A program made the position numbers and the translations under genes. A stretch of DNA of 5,864 nucleotides, taken from contig JAGHBQ010000102.1 in the NCBI GenBank assembly GCA_021160945.1, positions 1 through 5,864 of the forward strand. The letters are read 5' to 3'. Numbering within the stretch: the first letter of the stretch is position 1; each line of letters begins with the position of its first letter. The DNA comes from Thermoplasmata archaeon (GTDB lineage Archaea; Thermoplasmatota; Thermoplasmata; Thermoplasmatales; Aciduliprofundaceae). Below the pieces are notes generated by a model. It made no database searches and had not been told where the DNA came from. It saw only the letters and a list, made by a program, of their open reading frames with translations. Shown one piece after another: positions 5,413 to 5,864 of the stretch.

Positions 5413-5472
5413 TTAAGAGGCGTAGATTTGAAGCTGGTAATATTCCACGCTTTTATCCCCCCTCCTGCTCAT
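5413..5472 (-). CDS. Possible 19-residue peptide or truncated cistron
   Basis: The ATG at 5472 shares ATGA with the stop of the preceding short frame and has a near-perfect ribosome binding site, AGAGGAGGT (5488-5480), seven bases upstream. The frame reads MSRRGDKSVEYYQLQIYAS and ends in TAA. The initiation signals are as strong as any in the window, but the product is too short for a family call. A run of six G residues near the start (GGAGGGGGGAT) could have suffered an indel that shortened a longer gene; the frame one base over stays open but runs into antisense of the neighbouring gene, so this is not proven. Confidence 0.3.
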   Translation of the reverse strand: MSRRGDKSVEYYQLQIYAS

Positions 5473-5561
5473 CTTACATACCTCCTCTCATTTTGCTCTG
5501 GCTTTCCAAACACCGCAGCTACTGTAAATGTGTCGATTATACATATCAACATCCTTTTCAT
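5469..5561 (-). CDS. Possible 30-residue hydrophobic peptide
   Basis: The start overlaps the upstream stop as TGATG, and GGAGGTGA (5573-5566) lies four bases before the ATG, a complete Shine-Dalgarno match. The predicted peptide begins MKRMLICIIDTFTVAAVF, basic and then hydrophobic like a short membrane or signal segment, and ends in a charged tail (KPEQNERRYVR). Its stop shares ATGA with the next short frame. Translation from here is plausible through coupling with the upstream membrane protein. It could be a small membrane protein working with that neighbour or the stump of a longer one. No family is recognised. Confidence 0.4.
   Translation of the reverse strand: MKRMLICIIDTFTVAAVFGKPEQNERRYVR
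5480..5488 (-). promoter_or_regulatory. Shine-Dalgarno motif before the 19-codon frame
   Basis: AGAGGAGGT on the minus strand, seven bases before the ATG at 5472. It contains AGGAGGT, a full-strength match to the 16S rRNA tail at the best spacing. Confidence 0.5.
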
Positions 5562-5863
5562 CACCTCACCTCCACAATTCTACTCAGAAAACTATCCTTC
5601 TCCACGAAAAAGTATTTCGTGCCTTCAACAATATGATCAGATATCACATTGTTCTCCGTTGATATGTAGCAGAAGTATGTGGCGTTGGGAACATAGGGAT
5701 CCCACCCATCCCAATACAGAAAGTTTAAATTACCTGCATAAAATGCAGACAATGCAATAAGTTCCTTCACAAGAGTCTGGGCATGTGGGGGATGTGTAAC
5801 AAAATAATAACCTCCACTGCCTATGAGCAGTAGTGGTATTATGACAGCCAGCATAATTCTGGT
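5561..5863 (-). CDS. Membrane-anchored protein of unknown function, 5' end outside window
   Basis: The frame is open to the right edge, so at least 100 residues of the C-terminal part are visible and the true start may lie outside; an ATG at 5854 is available but has no clear ribosome binding site in the ten visible bases. The visible protein starts TRIMLAVIIPLLLIGSGGYY, a basic residue followed by about 17 hydrophobic residues. This is a membrane anchor or uncleaved signal, with the remaining 75 residues probably outside the cell. That part is aromatic-rich (NLNFLYWDGWDPYVPNATYF) with a possible N-glycosylation site NAT and ends FLSRIVEVR. I recognise no family. Its stop overlaps the start of a 30-codon frame as TGATG, suggesting a small operon reading toward the methylthiotransferase gene. 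Confidence 0.6.
   Translation of the reverse strand, partial: TRIMLAVIIPLLLIGSGGYYFVTHPPHAQTLVKELIALSAFYAGNLNFLYWDGWDPYVPNATYFCYISTENNVISDHIVEGTKYFFVEKDSFLSRIVEVR
5564..5573 (-). promoter_or_regulatory. Shine-Dalgarno motif before the 30-codon frame
   Basis: GGAGGTGAGG (5573-5564) on the minus strand lies within the last codons of the upstream gene, just before the overlapping TGATG. It also encodes the E-V-R end of that protein, so part of the match could be coincidence of coding. Confidence 0.5.
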
Positions 5864-5864
5864 A

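Noticed and set aside
5349..5760. Overlapping plus-strand frames at the right end
   Set aside because: They start from GTG/TTG without ribosome binding sites, lie antisense to the minus-strand genes, and have the Pro/Ser-rich character of antisense translation. The short stretch after 5356 that looks protein-like (ISKEELQKIS) comes from purine-rich DNA and has no start codon.

Overview
The window looks archaeal. It carries a tRNA-Thr gene without an encoded CCA end. TATA-like boxes sit about 25 bases before a tRNA and a probably leaderless gene, and other genes have GGAGGTGA-type ribosome binding sites. It also encodes an archaeal-type S-adenosylhomocysteine hydrolase and an archaeal/eukaryotic-type MiaB-like methylthiotransferase. 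A moderately AT-rich euryarchaeon, possibly of the Thermoplasmata (for example Aciduliprofundum-like), would fit, but the lineage is a guess from style, not from a search.

Layout. From the left edge to 1483 (+) there are two translationally overlapping ABC-2 type permease genes, the first cut by the window edge; their ATPase is presumably upstream. A possible 35-codon reading frame with a strong ribosome binding site follows at 1506-1613. The convergent SAH hydrolase gene (ahcY type) occupies 1564-2784 (-); I place its start at an internal ATG preceded by a well-spaced TATA box, with two inverted repeats upstream. Positions 2785-3307 hold no convincing protein gene, but contain hairpins and a GC-richer, structured stretch that may be a small RNA. 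tRNA-Thr(UGU) lies at 3308-3381 (+). A SAM-dependent methyltransferase gene (-) starts at 4021 and converges on the tRNA, using a stop codon inside it. The divergent MiaB-like gene runs from 4118 to 5341 (+). The right edge carries the 3' part of a membrane-anchored protein of unknown function (-), followed by two very short reading frames with overlapping stop/start codons and strong ribosome binding sites.

How the genes fit together. The central block centres on S-adenosylmethionine. The methyltransferase should produce SAH, the methylthiotransferase consumes SAM in both of its half reactions, and SAH hydrolase removes the SAH. The methylthiotransferase family acts on t6A37 of tRNAs reading ANN codons, and the neighbouring tRNA-Thr(UGU), with A37, belongs to that class. 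This is a functional theme, not an operon, because the genes lie on different strands. No mobile element, CRISPR array or clearly new multi-gene system is visible. The less ordinary features are the gene end inside the tRNA, the possible structured RNA before it, the repeats before the SAH hydrolase promoter, and the tiny coupled reading frames near the right edge.
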